Shown: one piece after another, positions 1 to 9,197 of the stretch
Layout of the letters: each line of letters begins with the position of its first letter
How positions within the stretch are numbered: position 1 is the first letter of the stretch
DNA from: a virus
Direction: 5' to 3' (one strand)
DNA: 34,984 nucleotides
Virus record (IMG/VR): IMGVR_UViG_3300029922_000197
Span: 1 to 34,984 of that record
The notes under the pieces: generated by a model
Database searches by the model: none
What the model was told of the DNA's origin: nothing
The model's input: the letters and a program-made list of their open reading frames with translations, nothing else
Translations under genes and position numbers: made by a program

Positions 1-2
1 CA

Positions 3-1565
3 TCTGCTGTCACCTTTGCCGAAGTGATTTCGGGTGGTTCTGGCTACACAACCGCGCCATCGGTGGCGATTACGGGCGGCGGCGGGTCTGGTGCCACGGC
101 AACAGCTACGGTATCAGGCGGCGTTGTGACTGGCATCTCGATCACGGCTGGCGGCTCGGGTTATACATCCACGCCAAGCATAGGTTTTTCGGGAGGCGGC
201 GGAACTGGGGCTTCTGCAATTGCAGTTCTCAGTTCGGGTGCTGTGGCCTCTGTGACGGTGGTATCTGGTGGCAGTGGGTTCACCGGCACGCCAACGCTGA
301 CGTTTAGCGGCGGCGGCGGATCGGGCGCTACAGCTACAGCAACTCTCACATCAGGCGTTATCACGTCGGTCAGCGTCACGGCTGGGGGGGCAGGATATTC
401 GACGGCCCCGGCTGTTGTTGTGGCAACCACGTTCAACAACGCGGCGGCTGGTTCCAACAACGTCATGCCGTTCGGCATTTCCGGCACATCTATTGAGACG
501 TTTCTAAGCCGCGTGTGGATCAGCAACCCATGCCAAGTCGGCCCTGCGTCTAATGGTGGGGTGATCCAAAATAGCGCGCCGGGTTCGATTACGAATTTCT
601 CTACATCGTCGGGCGGCAATTTATTCACCAATTCGGATCGGTTTCTACGCGCGCAATACGTCGCATTGCACCAATCGAATGGGTATTTATACCCTATGGG
701 CGATTCGTCGGTTTCGGTGATTTCCAACGTCCAGACAACGGGCAGTTCCGCCACCACGACATTCAACTATCAGAATACGTCCTCGCAGATCGGCGTAGCG
801 TGGCGCGATACCGTGCAGGATTATGGGCAGGCGGTGCTGTTCGGGAACGCCAACGGCGTGCAGGGGCTTTACGGCGGCGCTGTGCAGCGTGTGTCTAAGA
901 AGGTAAACAACATTTTTGATAAGGTGGTTCTGCCCGCGTCGGGCGGCGTCACGCCATCGGCGGCGGTCGCAAACATCCATACCATTCCGGTCTATTTGAT
1001 CCTGCTAACCGTTACCGATCCGTTCACGCAATCGCCGCGCACTGTGATGTTGGGTTGGGATGAACGGAATTTCTTGGTCGCATCGCAAAGTGTCTCATTG
1101 ACGTTTATCGGAACGCAGGAAGTCAATTCTGCAATGACGGCGTGGGGAACGGATGGCACAAATCTCTATCCGTTGTTCGCATCGCCTTCTACGGCTATGA
1201 CAAAAGCCTTGGTGACGAAGATGTTCAACGCGGAACGTCCTTACATCGTCAAGCAGCCTTTGGCAGTGTATCTCCGTGCGACGGATAAAACATCCGGTCA
1301 AACCGGCGTAGCGGCAACGGTCACGATGGAGAGCGCCGGAATTGCGCAACAGGTGGGGCAACCGTCTCAATTGCCGTCCACCAGCTACCCTAACACCGTG
1401 CAACCAAACTTCTATGCGCCAGACTACACCTATCCAGTATGGGGTGCGGAAACATCAACCGTGCCTGGAACGGCTCTAGGTGCTACAATCAGTTCGACTT
1501 CTGCTGATTTTGTGCTGGAAGATATCACCATCGCTTACACCGATATCCAAGCGATCTACTCGTAA
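3..1565 (+). CDS. phage tail protein, possible P22 gp10-like stabilisation protein (5' partial)
   Basis: The reading frame is open to the left edge, so the N-terminus is missing; the GTG at 24 is an internal codon rather than a convincing start. At least 513 residues are visible. The first ~135 visible residues are a tandem Gly/Ala-rich beta repeat (GGSGYT..PS.. units). The rest has a mixed beta composition, including a segment with [14 protein letters not shown] and a C-terminal beta-rich part ending [10 protein letters not shown]. The 'IETF..RVW' segment recalls P22 gp10-type packaged-DNA stabilisation/tail proteins, and the position just before accessory genes and three ejection-protein-like genes matches P22-like order. 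That assignment is inference from gene order and weak motif memory. It could instead be another neck or tail protein. A structural virion role is fairly safe; the specific name is not. Confidence 0.6.
   Translation, partial: SAVTFAEVISGGSGYTTAPSVAITGGGGSGATATATVSGGVVTGISITAGGSGYTSTPSIGFSGGGGTGASAIAVLSSGAVASVTVVSGGSGFTGTPTLTFSGGGGSGATATATLTSGVITSVSVTAGGAGYSTAPAVVVATTFNNAAAGSNNVMPFGISGTSIETFLSRVWISNPCQVGPASNGGVIQNSAPGSITNFSTSSGGNLFTNSDRFLRAQYVALHQSNGYLYPMGDSSVSVISNVQTTGSSATTTFNYQNTSSQIGVAWRDTVQDYGQAVLFGNANGVQGLYGGAVQRVSKKVNNIFDKVVLPASGGVTPSAAVANIHTIPVYLILLTVTDPFTQSPRTVMLGWDERNFLVASQSVSLTFIGTQEVNSAMTAWGTDGTNLYPLFASPSTAMTKALVTKMFNAERPYIVKQPLAVYLRATDKTSGQTGVAATVTMESAGIAQQVGQPSQLPSTSYPNTVQPNFYAPDYTYPVWGAETSTVPGTALGATISSTSADFVLEDITIAYTDIQAIYS
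24..431 (+). repeat. tandem ~38-residue Gly/Ala-rich repeat inside the tail protein
   Basis: Three and a half repeats are visible, each with the pattern V(T/S)xxGGSGYTxxPxxxxxGGGGSGAxAxAxxxxGxV. At DNA level they are degenerate (different codons), so this is an old protein repeat and not a recent duplication. The same motif reappears in the protein at 16778-17449. Confidence 0.8.
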
Positions 1566-1577
1566 AGGAAACCCCCT

Positions 1578-1820
1578 ATGGCTCGCGATAAATTTGTGGA
1601 CTTTCTCGCCAAGGGTGAAAATCCAGGCGGGTTTGTGGCGGTGACGCCGAACGGCAATTCGTCGGATCGTGGCGATGGTATCAATCACGATTGGCACTTT
1701 GGCAACAACATCAACGGTGATCGTTGGGCCATGCCGGTCAGCGAGCCTTCGTTTGATCAGCCAGAACCCAAACTGCGCAGCACGGCGCGAACCGGGAACC
1801 GAAACCGAAGCGGCGAATGA
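1578..1820 (+). CDS. small phage protein of unknown function
   Basis: An 80-residue hydrophilic protein starts at ATG 1578 behind an AAAGGA-like Shine-Dalgarno, 12 bases after the tail gene stop. It is rich in Asp, Asn and Gly and ends in a basic tail (RTGNRNRSGE). I recognise no domain. Its position between a tail protein and another small gene in the late operon suggests a minor virion or assembly role, but the sequence shows nothing more. Confidence 0.65.
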   Translation: MARDKFVDFLAKGENPGGFVAVTPNGNSSDRGDGINHDWHFGNNINGDRWAMPVSEPSFDQPEPKLRSTARTGNRNRSGE

Positions 1821-1823
1821 TCC

Positions 1824-2159
1824 ATGCTCGCAAATCTGCTTGTGGCACCACAGACGGAATTGCAATGGTCTAGGTGGTCTTTTGACCATCGGGACCAGCA
1901 CAATCTAATCCGGCAAGCCATCCGTAACATTTACGGCGTGAACCTGACCGAATATCCGATTGATCCGATTGCGCTGGAAGATTTCTCGCAGTTTGCAAAC
2001 TGGAATCAGCAAATGCACAACGATTTTAACGGCGTGCTCGGCCTTCAATCCAGCAACCTCCAACAAGTTGATATTCGGAATAAAGCCGAGTTGGAGGCGT
2101 GGATTTATCTGCATCGCCGCGAGCATGAGGCGGCGGCTTTCAAACTGGGGATATCATGA
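1824..2159 (+). CDS. phage structural-region protein of unknown function
   Basis: A 111-residue soluble protein starts three bases after the previous stop and ends overlapping the next gene start (ATGA). It looks mostly alpha-helical. The middle part (YPIDPIALEDFSQFANWNQQMHNDF) and the C-terminal LEAWIYLHRREHEAAA helix resemble small conserved proteins found among head-tail genes of podoviruses, but I cannot name the family. Overlap with both neighbours indicates cotranslation in the late operon. Confidence 0.65.
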   Translation: MLANLLVAPQTELQWSRWSFDHRDQHNLIRQAIRNIYGVNLTEYPIDPIALEDFSQFANWNQQMHNDFNGVLGLQSSNLQQVDIRNKAELEAWIYLHRREHEAAAFKLGIS

Positions 2160-2698
2160 CGCCTTTCGTTATTATTGGAACACCTAGATCGCGCACCGCA
2201 TGGTTAGCGCGATTTTTGTCATATGGGGGCCGGACATGCTTGCACGAACCTTCTCTGCAATTTGACAAAGAAGCCAGTTTGTCCAATTTCCTATCTGATG
2301 ACAGTGCATCGGCGGCTGATTGCATGATGAGTTTCATGGCGCGAGATATTCGAGTTTTGAGGCCGGATTGCGTGATTGTCTCTGTTCGGCGTCCATTGCC
2401 AGAGGTTCATGAAAGTTTCGCCAAACTCGGGATTGCAGTTCCAGAGTGGTATTTGAAATTGATGGATGATGACGCTGCTTCTGCCGATGTTGATTTGGCC
2501 GTATCGTTCAATGATCTCAACTCTGAGCATGTATGTCGCATGGTGTTTGAGACGTGCTTAAAACAACCGATGGATCGGGAATGGTGGTTGCACTTGAAAG
2601 ATGAAAACATTCAGAGTGATGTGCAAGCAACCATGAGGACAATTGTTCGCGACAATGCCCGCCTTGGGGCGGTGTTTGGAAAATACTATGCCCTATGA
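2156..2698 (+). CDS. sulfotransferase-like P-loop protein
   Basis: A 180-residue protein. Residues 5-20 read VIIGTPRSRTAWLARF, which is the 5'-phosphosulfate-binding loop signature (GTPRSxTxWL) of sulfotransferases that use PAPS. A later V(S)VRRPLPEVHESF segment at ~75-90 matches the 3'-phosphate-binding region (R..R.P.E...S), where family members carry a conserved Ser/Arg pair. It is shorter than classical sulfotransferases (~250-300 residues), so acceptor-binding parts are reduced. The start ATG overlaps the previous stop (ATGA). It is first in a three-gene cassette with GNAT-like and cupin-like genes inside the virion gene block. The substrate is unknown; a host surface glycan or a virion protein are both conceivable. 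Confidence 0.75.
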   Translation: MTPFVIIGTPRSRTAWLARFLSYGGRTCLHEPSLQFDKEASLSNFLSDDSASAADCMMSFMARDIRVLRPDCVIVSVRRPLPEVHESFAKLGIAVPEWYLKLMDDDAASADVDLAVSFNDLNSEHVCRMVFETCLKQPMDREWWLHLKDENIQSDVQATMRTIVRDNARLGAVFGKYYAL

Positions 2699-3152
2699 AA
2701 TGGAATGGGAAAGCGTAGAGCACATGCTCGCATCGGGCATGGATCAAAACACACGTATTCAATGGGAGGAAACCGGCTCACATCGCGACGTGGTTCCGAT
2801 TGATGTTGATTGGGATAAATATGCCAGTCTGCAAAAAGCGGGCGTATTTCATCTGCTTTCGCTGCGGAAAGACGGAAAATTGATTGGGCATGCCGCATTT
2901 TTCATGGCACCGCACACAATGTATCGCACAACGATCCACGTTTTCTGCGATAGCATTTTCATTTTGCCCGGTTTTCGTGCTCGCGCGGTTCACATGATCC
3001 GAAAAGCCGAACGGTATTTTTCAGAAAAAATCGGGAAACCGTTTCGGATTATCTATTTTGCGCCGATTGACGGCAAATTACCCAAAGTGTTGGAGCATTT
3101 GGGATACCCAGCGGCAGAGTTTGTTCACACGAAACTTGTGGTGGTGTCATGA
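2688..3152 (+). CDS. GNAT-like N-acetyltransferase
   Basis: A 154-residue protein. I choose ATG 2688, which has TTGGAAAA as a Shine-Dalgarno 8 bases upstream and an 11-base overlap with the preceding gene; the longer frame from 2643 has no such site. The layout fits the GNAT fold: an N-terminal helix-strand part, a central strand pair (FHLLSLRKDGKLIGHAAFF), then HVFCDSIFILPGFRARAVHM, which resembles the acetyl-CoA-binding V.P..RG.G...L loop, followed by the C-terminal YFAPIDGKLPKVLEHLGY strand-helix. GNAT-like proteins are common in podovirus structural regions, where some are internal virion components. Substrate unknown. Confidence 0.65.
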   Translation: MPYEMEWESVEHMLASGMDQNTRIQWEETGSHRDVVPIDVDWDKYASLQKAGVFHLLSLRKDGKLIGHAAFFMAPHTMYRTTIHVFCDSIFILPGFRARAVHMIRKAERYFSEKIGKPFRIIYFAPIDGKLPKVLEHLGYPAAEFVHTKLVVVS

Positions 3153-3610
3153 CGCTTGATGAATTTGTTGATGATTGGCTTGACCGTTCGCCCATTCGCC
3201 CGCCTGCGGAGCCTTATGAGAAGGTGGCAGAGAATATTGGCGTGACGTTGTATCGCGACGATGAATTTCAGGTGCAGTTGTGGGCTTGCGCGCCGAACAC
3301 CGAAATCTGTGATCATACGCATCCTGATGTGGACGGTATGGCCGTGCGCGTCGCCGGAGATATCCGGTTTCGGAAACATGGCAAACCAGTCAGCCATCGT
3401 GATATGAAGATTATGACATGGCGCGGAATGCGGACGCCTGCGGTTCATCTTGGGCCAAACGATTCTCACGGCGTCAGTATTGGTCCGTCCGGCGGATCGT
3501 TTCTGGCGATCACTCGGTGGTTGAACGGCGGACCTCAATCTGTGCATCTGAATTGGCAAGGTGATCCGTTGGATGAAACTCACGCCAAAGAACTTGAAAG
3601 GGTTGTGTGA
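3149..3610 (+). CDS. cupin-like protein
   Basis: A 153-residue protein whose start overlaps the previous stop (ATGA). The central part has DHTHPDVDGMAVRVAGDIRF, an HxH-(11)-G pattern like cupin motif 1, and residues ~105-125 have HLGPNDSHGVSIGPSGGSF, like cupin motif 2 with its His. This suggests a small single-domain cupin, possibly metal binding (dioxygenase- or isomerase-like), but the exact chemistry cannot be read from the sequence. It closes the sulfotransferase-GNAT-cupin cassette, and its stop overlaps the next start (TGATG), so the cassette is translated together with virion genes. Confidence 0.65.
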   Translation: MTLDEFVDDWLDRSPIRPPAEPYEKVAENIGVTLYRDDEFQVQLWACAPNTEICDHTHPDVDGMAVRVAGDIRFRKHGKPVSHRDMKIMTWRGMRTPAVHLGPNDSHGVSIGPSGGSFLAITRWLNGGPQSVHLNWQGDPLDETHAKELERVV

Positions 3611-5139
3611 TGGGTATCGGCGCGGCCATAGCGGCAATTGGATCTGCAATCGCTGAAGTCGGGACAGCCGCAGCGGTTGGGCTTGGTGCTGCCGAGGGCG
3701 GTTCTTTGGCGCTCGGGGTTGGCACTGCATTGGAGGGCGGCGTTGCTGGTGCTGCGTTGGGCGCTGGTGAGGCGGCGATCACTGGCGGTGATATCGGCAA
3801 GGGCGCTCTTGCAGGCGGGCTGACAGGCGGCATAACGGGCGGTTTTGGTGGTGCTCTTGGTTCGAGCTTAGGTATCGGTTCAACTGCGGGGTTCGGGTTG
3901 GCAGGTGCAGCGGGCGGGGCGTTGGGTGCAGAAGCTTCCGGTGGCAACCCTTTGACGGGCGCTCTTACGGGTGCGGCGTCTGGCGCAATTGCGGGGGCCA
4001 CGGCTGGAAGTGCGACGCCTGGAACGTCTGGCGGCGGCCCGGGTGTGGGTGCCGCTGCGTCGCAAGCCCCTATCGGTTCTGACATTTATACGCCAGGGGC
4101 AGGAACTGACACAGGCGCATCGGTATTGAACGCGGGTGCGTCGCCCAATCCGGTTGCCGCTTCATCCTCTGCACCGTCATCTGACATTGGGGCCGATCTA
4201 AGCGGCGCGTCGGCGGTTCAAGGTGCGACAAACGGGGTTGAATTGGCTCCGCTTCCGCCGGTTGCGCCGAATCTTGATGCGGCTGGCAATCCTGTTTTAA
4301 GCTCGGCAGGGCAACTCACATATCCATCGCAGGGTTTGGCATCGGCGGCGAATACAGCCGATGTTGTAAACGCAGCGGGTGGCATAGTCCCGAAAGAGAG
4401 TTTTCTAGCCGATCCATCGGCGGCAATCGGGCAGGCAACAGGGCAAACGCCAGCGGCAGGCACGCTTGGGTATCAGGTCAACCCGTCATTGGGTGTCGCT
4501 CCGGGCGGTTCTGGTCCTGGGGGTAGCTTTACCTACGGGCAGGGCGCGGCGGGGGCGACAAGTGGCAGCGGCGGCACATCGCCAAGCGCGGGGAACTCCC
4601 TAGTCAATTTTGCAAAAAACCCGTCTATCGGCACGTTAGGGTCCGCGTTGGGCAACAACGCAAACCTGTTGCTTCCTGCCGCCGTAGCTGGGTTGGATAT
4701 TGCAAAAGGGAACCAAGCTCCCGCCGGTTTGGGCGCGATTGAGGCGCAAGCTGCAAGTTTCGCAAGCCAAGGCAAACAATTGCAATCGTATCTCGCAAGC
4801 GGCACGCTTCCGCCTGGGGTGCAAACGTCCATCAACCAAGCAACGGCGGCGGCGCAAGCGGCTATTCGCAGCCAGTATGCGTCACGCGGCATGTCTGGAT
4901 CGTCTGCCGAGGCACAAGATTTGGCGAACGTGCAGAACACCGCAGTTTCACAAGGCGCGACGATTGCACAATCGTTGTTGAATACAGGCGTGAACGAAAG
5001 CAACCTATCGGCTTCGCTTTACGCACAGATCATGCAGCAATCCATCTCGCAAGATTCCGCGATGGCTTCGGCTCTCGCATCGTTGGCGGCTTCTACTGCC
5101 ACGCCAACCCGCGTCACGCTCAACACCACATCGGGGTAA
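3610..5139 (+). CDS. putative ejection / internal virion protein, Ala-Gly-rich
   Basis: A 509-residue protein. The start is ATG 3610 in a TGATG overlap with the cupin gene. The first ~150 residues are long Gly/Ala runs (GAAIAAIGSAIAEVGTAAAV and similar), typical of membrane-active or flexible segments. The last ~150 residues are helical and Gln/Ser/Ala-rich (ASQGKQLQSYLASGTLPPGV, then ...RSQYASRGMSGSSAEAQDL). It is first of three consecutive large genes that match the number and order of P22 ejection genes (7, 20, 16), proteins that enter the host envelope ahead of the DNA. The assignment rests on composition, size and order. Confidence 0.65.
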   Translation: MGIGAAIAAIGSAIAEVGTAAAVGLGAAEGGSLALGVGTALEGGVAGAALGAGEAAITGGDIGKGALAGGLTGGITGGFGGALGSSLGIGSTAGFGLAGAAGGALGAEASGGNPLTGALTGAASGAIAGATAGSATPGTSGGGPGVGAAASQAPIGSDIYTPGAGTDTGASVLNAGASPNPVAASSSAPSSDIGADLSGASAVQGATNGVELAPLPPVAPNLDAAGNPVLSSAGQLTYPSQGLASAANTADVVNAAGGIVPKESFLADPSAAIGQATGQTPAAGTLGYQVNPSLGVAPGGSGPGGSFTYGQGAAGATSGSGGTSPSAGNSLVNFAKNPSIGTLGSALGNNANLLLPAAVAGLDIAKGNQAPAGLGAIEAQAASFASQGKQLQSYLASGTLPPGVQTSINQATAAAQAAIRSQYASRGMSGSSAEAQDLANVQNTAVSQGATIAQSLLNTGVNESNLSASLYAQIMQQSISQDSAMASALASLAASTATPTRVTLNTTSG

Positions 5140-5142
5140 CTC

Positions 5143-6600
5143 ATGGCAGACGATACCCTCACGACAGACGACACGAAGCCAAAGGCAGACGCAAAGACCG
5201 TTGCGCCGAAAACCCCTATGGTTTCAGATTCATCTCCGCTGGCCGGTGCCGTTCGCGGCATTGAAGCCGATCCGATTATCAAAGCGGATCGGGCGCGAGT
5301 GACGGAAATGCAACAGAAAGTTGACGCTCCGGTGATGACAAAGCCACCGCCAGAGCCGACGCCTACCGATCCGTTGTTGGCGTTCGGCCAGCCTGCGATG
5401 TGGCTTGGTCTGTTCGGTTCTCTTGCGACACGCCAGCATCTAACCAGCGCGATCCAGTCAGCGGCGGCGGTTCAAAATTCAGTCAAGAACCAAGACGAGG
5501 ACGCATACAAGCGCGCGTATGCGCAGTGGAAGTTAGACACTGAAAACGCGCAACGTATGTCCGAACGCGAACAGAAGTCGCTGCAAAACGCAGTGACGAC
5601 GTTGAACACGGACACGCGATTGGCGGACGCTCAAATCCGCAACCATGTCGCGGAATACAAGAACGAGGTTGTTGATCAAATTTACCGCACGCAAGGATGG
5701 CAGGGCGTTAAGGACTATCTCAGAGCGCACGGCAAGCAATCGGAGGCGATGGCAGATGGCGCAAACGCACTGACCAAAAAAGCCGCTGAGAAAGAACTGT
5801 GGGATGCATGGCGGGAAGCGAACCCTGGTGCAGACGCTCGCACGCAAGCTGTAGCCAAACTTGCGATTGCGGAAGGGAAAGACCCTGACGCGGCAAAAGA
5901 CGGCGGATTTACGCCAGAAATGTCTCAATTGATGGGCAAAATGGCGCAACTTGGCATTACGCTTCCGGCGGGCCTCCGGTCGAAAGGCCAACAAATTGCG
6001 GCATATCAAGGGGTGATTGATTCCACGCCGGGTATGAGCATGGCGGAACGCGCTCAAAAGATTAAGGACGGCCAAATTCAACTTGCAGCCGAACGCAAGG
6101 AAACGCAGACGGCGGCGGCGCAAGCAGGCCGTGTGTCTGTCGCTGTGAACGAATTGCGGACGATGGCACCGTTGGCACAAGCATCATCCGAAGCGGTGCC
6201 GCGCACTGCTTGGGTGCCTCTCACCAAACTGTTGCAGATGGGCGATGCGTCAATTTCCGATCCTGCGTTGAAGGATTTGAAGATCAAAACAAACGCCATC
6301 TTGAATGCTTACGATCAGTTGGCGGCGCGAGGCGGAACGGATTCGGCCAAGCGCGAATACGCTCACAGTTTGCTTACGACTGCCGAAAGTCCCGAATCCT
6401 ATCGTGCTGCGTTGAAAGCGTTTGGTCAGGAAGCCGACGCCGCAAAACAAGCAGCCGAACAAGCCGAACGTGTGGATCGTGAAAACAAGGGCGGACAAAA
6501 AGACGGCCATGCGACCGCACTTCCGGGCGAACCAATATATACCGACAAAGACGGCAATCGTGCGGTGAATCGCGACGGTAAATGGGTTGAGGTGCAATAA
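5143..6600 (+). CDS. putative ejection / internal virion protein
   Basis: A 485-residue highly charged, mostly helical protein starting at ATG 5143, four bases after the previous stop. A hydrophobic patch (PAMWLGLFGSLA) lies near residue 85. Long helical segments follow (QKSLQNAVTTLNTDTRLADA; AAKQAAEQAERVDRENKG). The C-terminus has a short basic/acidic tail (IYTDKDGNRAVNRDGKWVEV). Its length is close to P22 gp20 (471 residues) and it occupies the same middle position. No enzymatic motif is evident; lytic transglycosylase motifs seen in some ejection proteins are not visible. Overlaps the next gene by one base (TAATG). Confidence 0.6.
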   Translation: MADDTLTTDDTKPKADAKTVAPKTPMVSDSSPLAGAVRGIEADPIIKADRARVTEMQQKVDAPVMTKPPPEPTPTDPLLAFGQPAMWLGLFGSLATRQHLTSAIQSAAAVQNSVKNQDEDAYKRAYAQWKLDTENAQRMSEREQKSLQNAVTTLNTDTRLADAQIRNHVAEYKNEVVDQIYRTQGWQGVKDYLRAHGKQSEAMADGANALTKKAAEKELWDAWREANPGADARTQAVAKLAIAEGKDPDAAKDGGFTPEMSQLMGKMAQLGITLPAGLRSKGQQIAAYQGVIDSTPGMSMAERAQKIKDGQIQLAAERKETQTAAAQAGRVSVAVNELRTMAPLAQASSEAVPRTAWVPLTKLLQMGDASISDPALKDLKIKTNAILNAYDQLAARGGTDSAKREYAHSLLTTAESPESYRAALKAFGQEADAAKQAAEQAERVDRENKGGQKDGHATALPGEPIYTDKDGNRAVNRDGKWVEVQ

Positions 6601-8654
6601 TGGCGTTCGATCCCGATAGCGCACGATTAATTGCCCCGGCGTCGGCAACACGATCCAAATTCGATCCCGATAGCGCAAAACTAATAGAGGCATCGCGTCC
6701 TCTCATTCCCGGCGATGACGGGTTCCGGCCCAAACTTGACGCGCAAGGGAAGGTGGCGGGGGCCGCGCCTGTTGATCCAACAAGACAGCGGAACGCCGAA
6801 GGGTTTGTGCAGCCAACGCCGGAAGAACGGCAATATGGTGATTTGACCGAGGGGCAAATTGCGGCGCTTCGGCAATCCCAAAAAGCCGACATGGCAACCC
6901 CATTTGCAACGCCTCTCGGTTCGACTCGTGGAAGCGTAATCCCGTGGATGACGAACGATAAAGGCCGTGGCACGCTGGCTATGCCAGAGATGATTGCGGC
7001 TCCGTTGCGCGGGGCCGTAAAAGGCGGTCAGGAAATTCTAGGGCAACGCCCTGTCAATGACCCAACCGCGCGTGGTGACATTCTGACGGCGGCTACTATG
7101 GGCATAAAGCCGTCTCCCGGGTTCTCTCCAGAGATGGCCGCGAAAGGCATGTCCATATCGGGCGAAACTCCGAAACAAAAAACGCCGAATTTCGGTGTGA
7201 AATCATCGGTTCCCGATCTGGTCAAAGAAGGGTTTGTGTTCTCGCCCGCAGATATTCCGAAACTTGGAGAAAAACCCGATCTTGCCACGCGGATGATGTC
7301 TGGCGAAGCGGGCAAAATCAAATTGTGGCAAACGGCATCGTCCAAAAACCAACTCCTTGTGAATGATTTGCAGGCCGAAGATATCGGATTGCCTCGCGGC
7401 ACGTTCTTGAACAATGAAGCATTCGCCAAGGCTGAGGCCCCCGCTAAAGCAGTGTATGAACAGGTCCGCACCGCAGTTCCGGAAGTGACGTTTGACCAAG
7501 AATTTAAAGCGGACGTAGCCAAACTCTCGGCGGCTGATAAGAAGTTGGAGGGTCTGTTCCCGTCCACAAGCGCCAATCCGAAAATTGCGCAACTGCACGA
7601 TGAATTGCTTGGGAAATTGAACAACCAGACGTTCAGCGGCGAACATGCGCCAACCGATTCCGTGATGAAATACATCGCGCAATTGCGGGCCGACGCCTCG
7701 ACCAACCTCAAAGCAATTGGCAAGCCTGATCAGCACCGTCTTGGCCTTGCGCAGCGCCGTGCGGCAGACTTGGTGGAAAGCACGATGGAGCGGAGCATTG
7801 AGAATGCGCCATCCTATTGGACGTCCAAATGGAAAAGCGCGCGATCCGAATTGAACAACGCCCATAGCGAACTTGAATCCGCATCGTCAGAAATGACGAA
7901 TGCCGCCAACGCAACGCGCCGCGCGGCTATGGATGCGCCTCGTCGCGAACAAGAGGCCGGTGCGGCTGCGGAGAAAACCACATACGCGCGATCGCACGGG
8001 AATCGCGAGAAAGCGGTTGAAGCCGAGCGCGTTGCAAACGAAGCGGAATTGCAAAAGCTCACCGAAGCCGAGCGCCAAGCCCAGCAACGGTTTCAATCCG
8101 CGTATCAAAAAGTCTCGGAACTTCAATCGCGGGTAACGTCTTACCGCGAAAATTTGGCACAAGCGTATCAGGAACGACCGTTCCGCCAAGGTCTGGCCGA
8201 TCAATTCCGTGAGGCACGCGAGATGTTCGCCAAAATTTATGACGCGCGCGATCTTACAAATCCGACAACGGGAGACGTAAACTCTCAAGGTTATGCGAAA
8301 ATGTTGGCGGCAGATAAACCGTTGTCTGGTAACGCAAAGAAAATTGCGGATGCATACAACACCGCGCCGAAATCCATGCAGAACCCAGCCCGGTTCGGGC
8401 ATGCCGAAGATTACAGTGCAGTAGATTTCTTCGGTGCGGCGGCTGCTATTGGAGCGCATGAACCTGCGCTAGCGTTGGGAATTTTGCAGCGACCTTTGGT
8501 AAAAAACATGCTTCTTTCCAAAGGATATCAAGAACGGTTGACCGGAGTAAACGCGAGCAAACCTCTTGCTCCAACATATCCCGCATTCACGCCGCAAGCT
8601 GCGGTTGCACTTCCGTTCGCGAGCGGTGCAGCACATGGAATGGAAAACAAATGA
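6600..8654 (+). CDS. large putative ejection / internal virion protein with long coiled coil
   Basis: A 684-residue protein starting in a TAATG overlap. The N-terminus carries the same peptide twice (FDPDSARLI at ~3-11 and FDPDSAKLI at ~21-29), like the short linear repeats at the start of other phage internal proteins. Residues ~405-550 are an unbroken charged heptad-like region (SELNNAHSELESASSEM onward), predicted coiled coil. Near residue 610 a small hydrophobic stretch (FFGAAAAIGA..PALALGIL) could insert in a membrane. Size and position resemble P22 gp16 (609 residues), the last ejection gene. No catalytic motif was recognised. Confidence 0.6.
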   Translation: MAFDPDSARLIAPASATRSKFDPDSAKLIEASRPLIPGDDGFRPKLDAQGKVAGAAPVDPTRQRNAEGFVQPTPEERQYGDLTEGQIAALRQSQKADMATPFATPLGSTRGSVIPWMTNDKGRGTLAMPEMIAAPLRGAVKGGQEILGQRPVNDPTARGDILTAATMGIKPSPGFSPEMAAKGMSISGETPKQKTPNFGVKSSVPDLVKEGFVFSPADIPKLGEKPDLATRMMSGEAGKIKLWQTASSKNQLLVNDLQAEDIGLPRGTFLNNEAFAKAEAPAKAVYEQVRTAVPEVTFDQEFKADVAKLSAADKKLEGLFPSTSANPKIAQLHDELLGKLNNQTFSGEHAPTDSVMKYIAQLRADASTNLKAIGKPDQHRLGLAQRRAADLVESTMERSIENAPSYWTSKWKSARSELNNAHSELESASSEMTNAANATRRAAMDAPRREQEAGAAAEKTTYARSHGNREKAVEAERVANEAELQKLTEAERQAQQRFQSAYQKVSELQSRVTSYRENLAQAYQERPFRQGLADQFREAREMFAKIYDARDLTNPTTGDVNSQGYAKMLAADKPLSGNAKKIADAYNTAPKSMQNPARFGHAEDYSAVDFFGAAAAIGAHEPALALGILQRPLVKNMLLSKGYQERLTGVNASKPLAPTYPAFTPQAAVALPFASGAAHGMENK

Positions 8655-8929
8655 AGGGCAAGCCATCCTCACTTATCAACAAGATGGATGCGTTCTTTGA
8701 GAGATTGCTTGAACAAACGTCTCCGAGTATGGTTGAAAGCGAAGGCCAGCCAGCCGAAGCCAAGCCTACCGTAGCTTTGTTGGACCAACTCAAGGTTTTT
8801 GAAGCTGGCACTCGTTGGATACACACTCGTAACCGATTGACGCCAGAGGATGACACAGATGAGTTCGGCAAGCTCCGCGACGGTTACAGTGGTTCACGAG
8901 GGCGTCGTCGCTCTCCCGCGTCGGGTTAA
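8651..8929 (+). CDS. small phage protein of unknown function
   Basis: A 92-residue soluble protein starting in an ATGA overlap with the ejection gene. The N-terminal half (INKMDAFFERLLEQTSPSM) is likely an amphipathic helix and the C-terminus is basic (GSRGRRRSPASG). The last ~70 bases overlap the next gene in another frame, so the basic tail may be constrained by that gene. No family recognised. Confidence 0.6.
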   Translation: MKGKPSSLINKMDAFFERLLEQTSPSMVESEGQPAEAKPTVALLDQLKVFEAGTRWIHTRNRLTPEDDTDEFGKLRDGYSGSRGRRRSPASG

Positions 8930-9194
8930 GTCGGAACCCGAACAACCGTCTGTCCAAATGGACAAACCGCTTCCGCCACCGAAGGTGGATCAAGCGTTCA
9001 TCGGGACTTTGAGCGCGATTGCAGCGGTTCTTGCGTCGCGATTTTTGTTGTTGCTTTCGGTGATCGGCGCTTTTGTGCTCGCCGTGCGGGTTTCCGATAC
9101 CGCTGGGCTTTACGTGATGATCGCGTATTGCATTTTCACTGTTATTCCGTTGGTCACGTTGGACATTTTCACGCGGTTGCGGGGAGCACAATAA
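8859..9194 (+). CDS. membrane protein, two transmembrane segments
   Basis: A 111-residue protein. ATG 8859 is preferred over ATG 8850 because GAGGA (8846-8850) sits 8 bases before it. Residues ~45-70 (FIGTLSAIAAVLASRFLLLL and onward) and ~80-100 (YVMIAYCIFTVIPLVTL) are hydrophobic and flanked by charges, giving two membrane spans after a soluble Pro-rich N-terminus. It sits between ejection and fibre genes and could be a holin-type or envelope-associated protein, but a holin-like gene also lies next to the endolysin at 17999, so I leave the function open. Confidence 0.65.
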   Translation: MSSASSATVTVVHEGVVALPRRVKSEPEQPSVQMDKPLPPPKVDQAFIGTLSAIAAVLASRFLLLLSVIGAFVLAVRVSDTAGLYVMIAYCIFTVIPLVTLDIFTRLRGAQ

Positions 9195-9197
9195 CCC

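Noticed and set aside
161-766. 201-codon minus-strand frame across the tail gene
   Set aside because: It mirrors the Gly-rich repeat of the plus-strand gene as Pro/Val repeats and has no ribosome site or known domain; a shadow frame.
3510-4085. 191-codon minus-strand Pro/Ala-rich frame
   Set aside because: Shadow of the Ala/Gly-rich ejection-like gene caused by GC codon bias.
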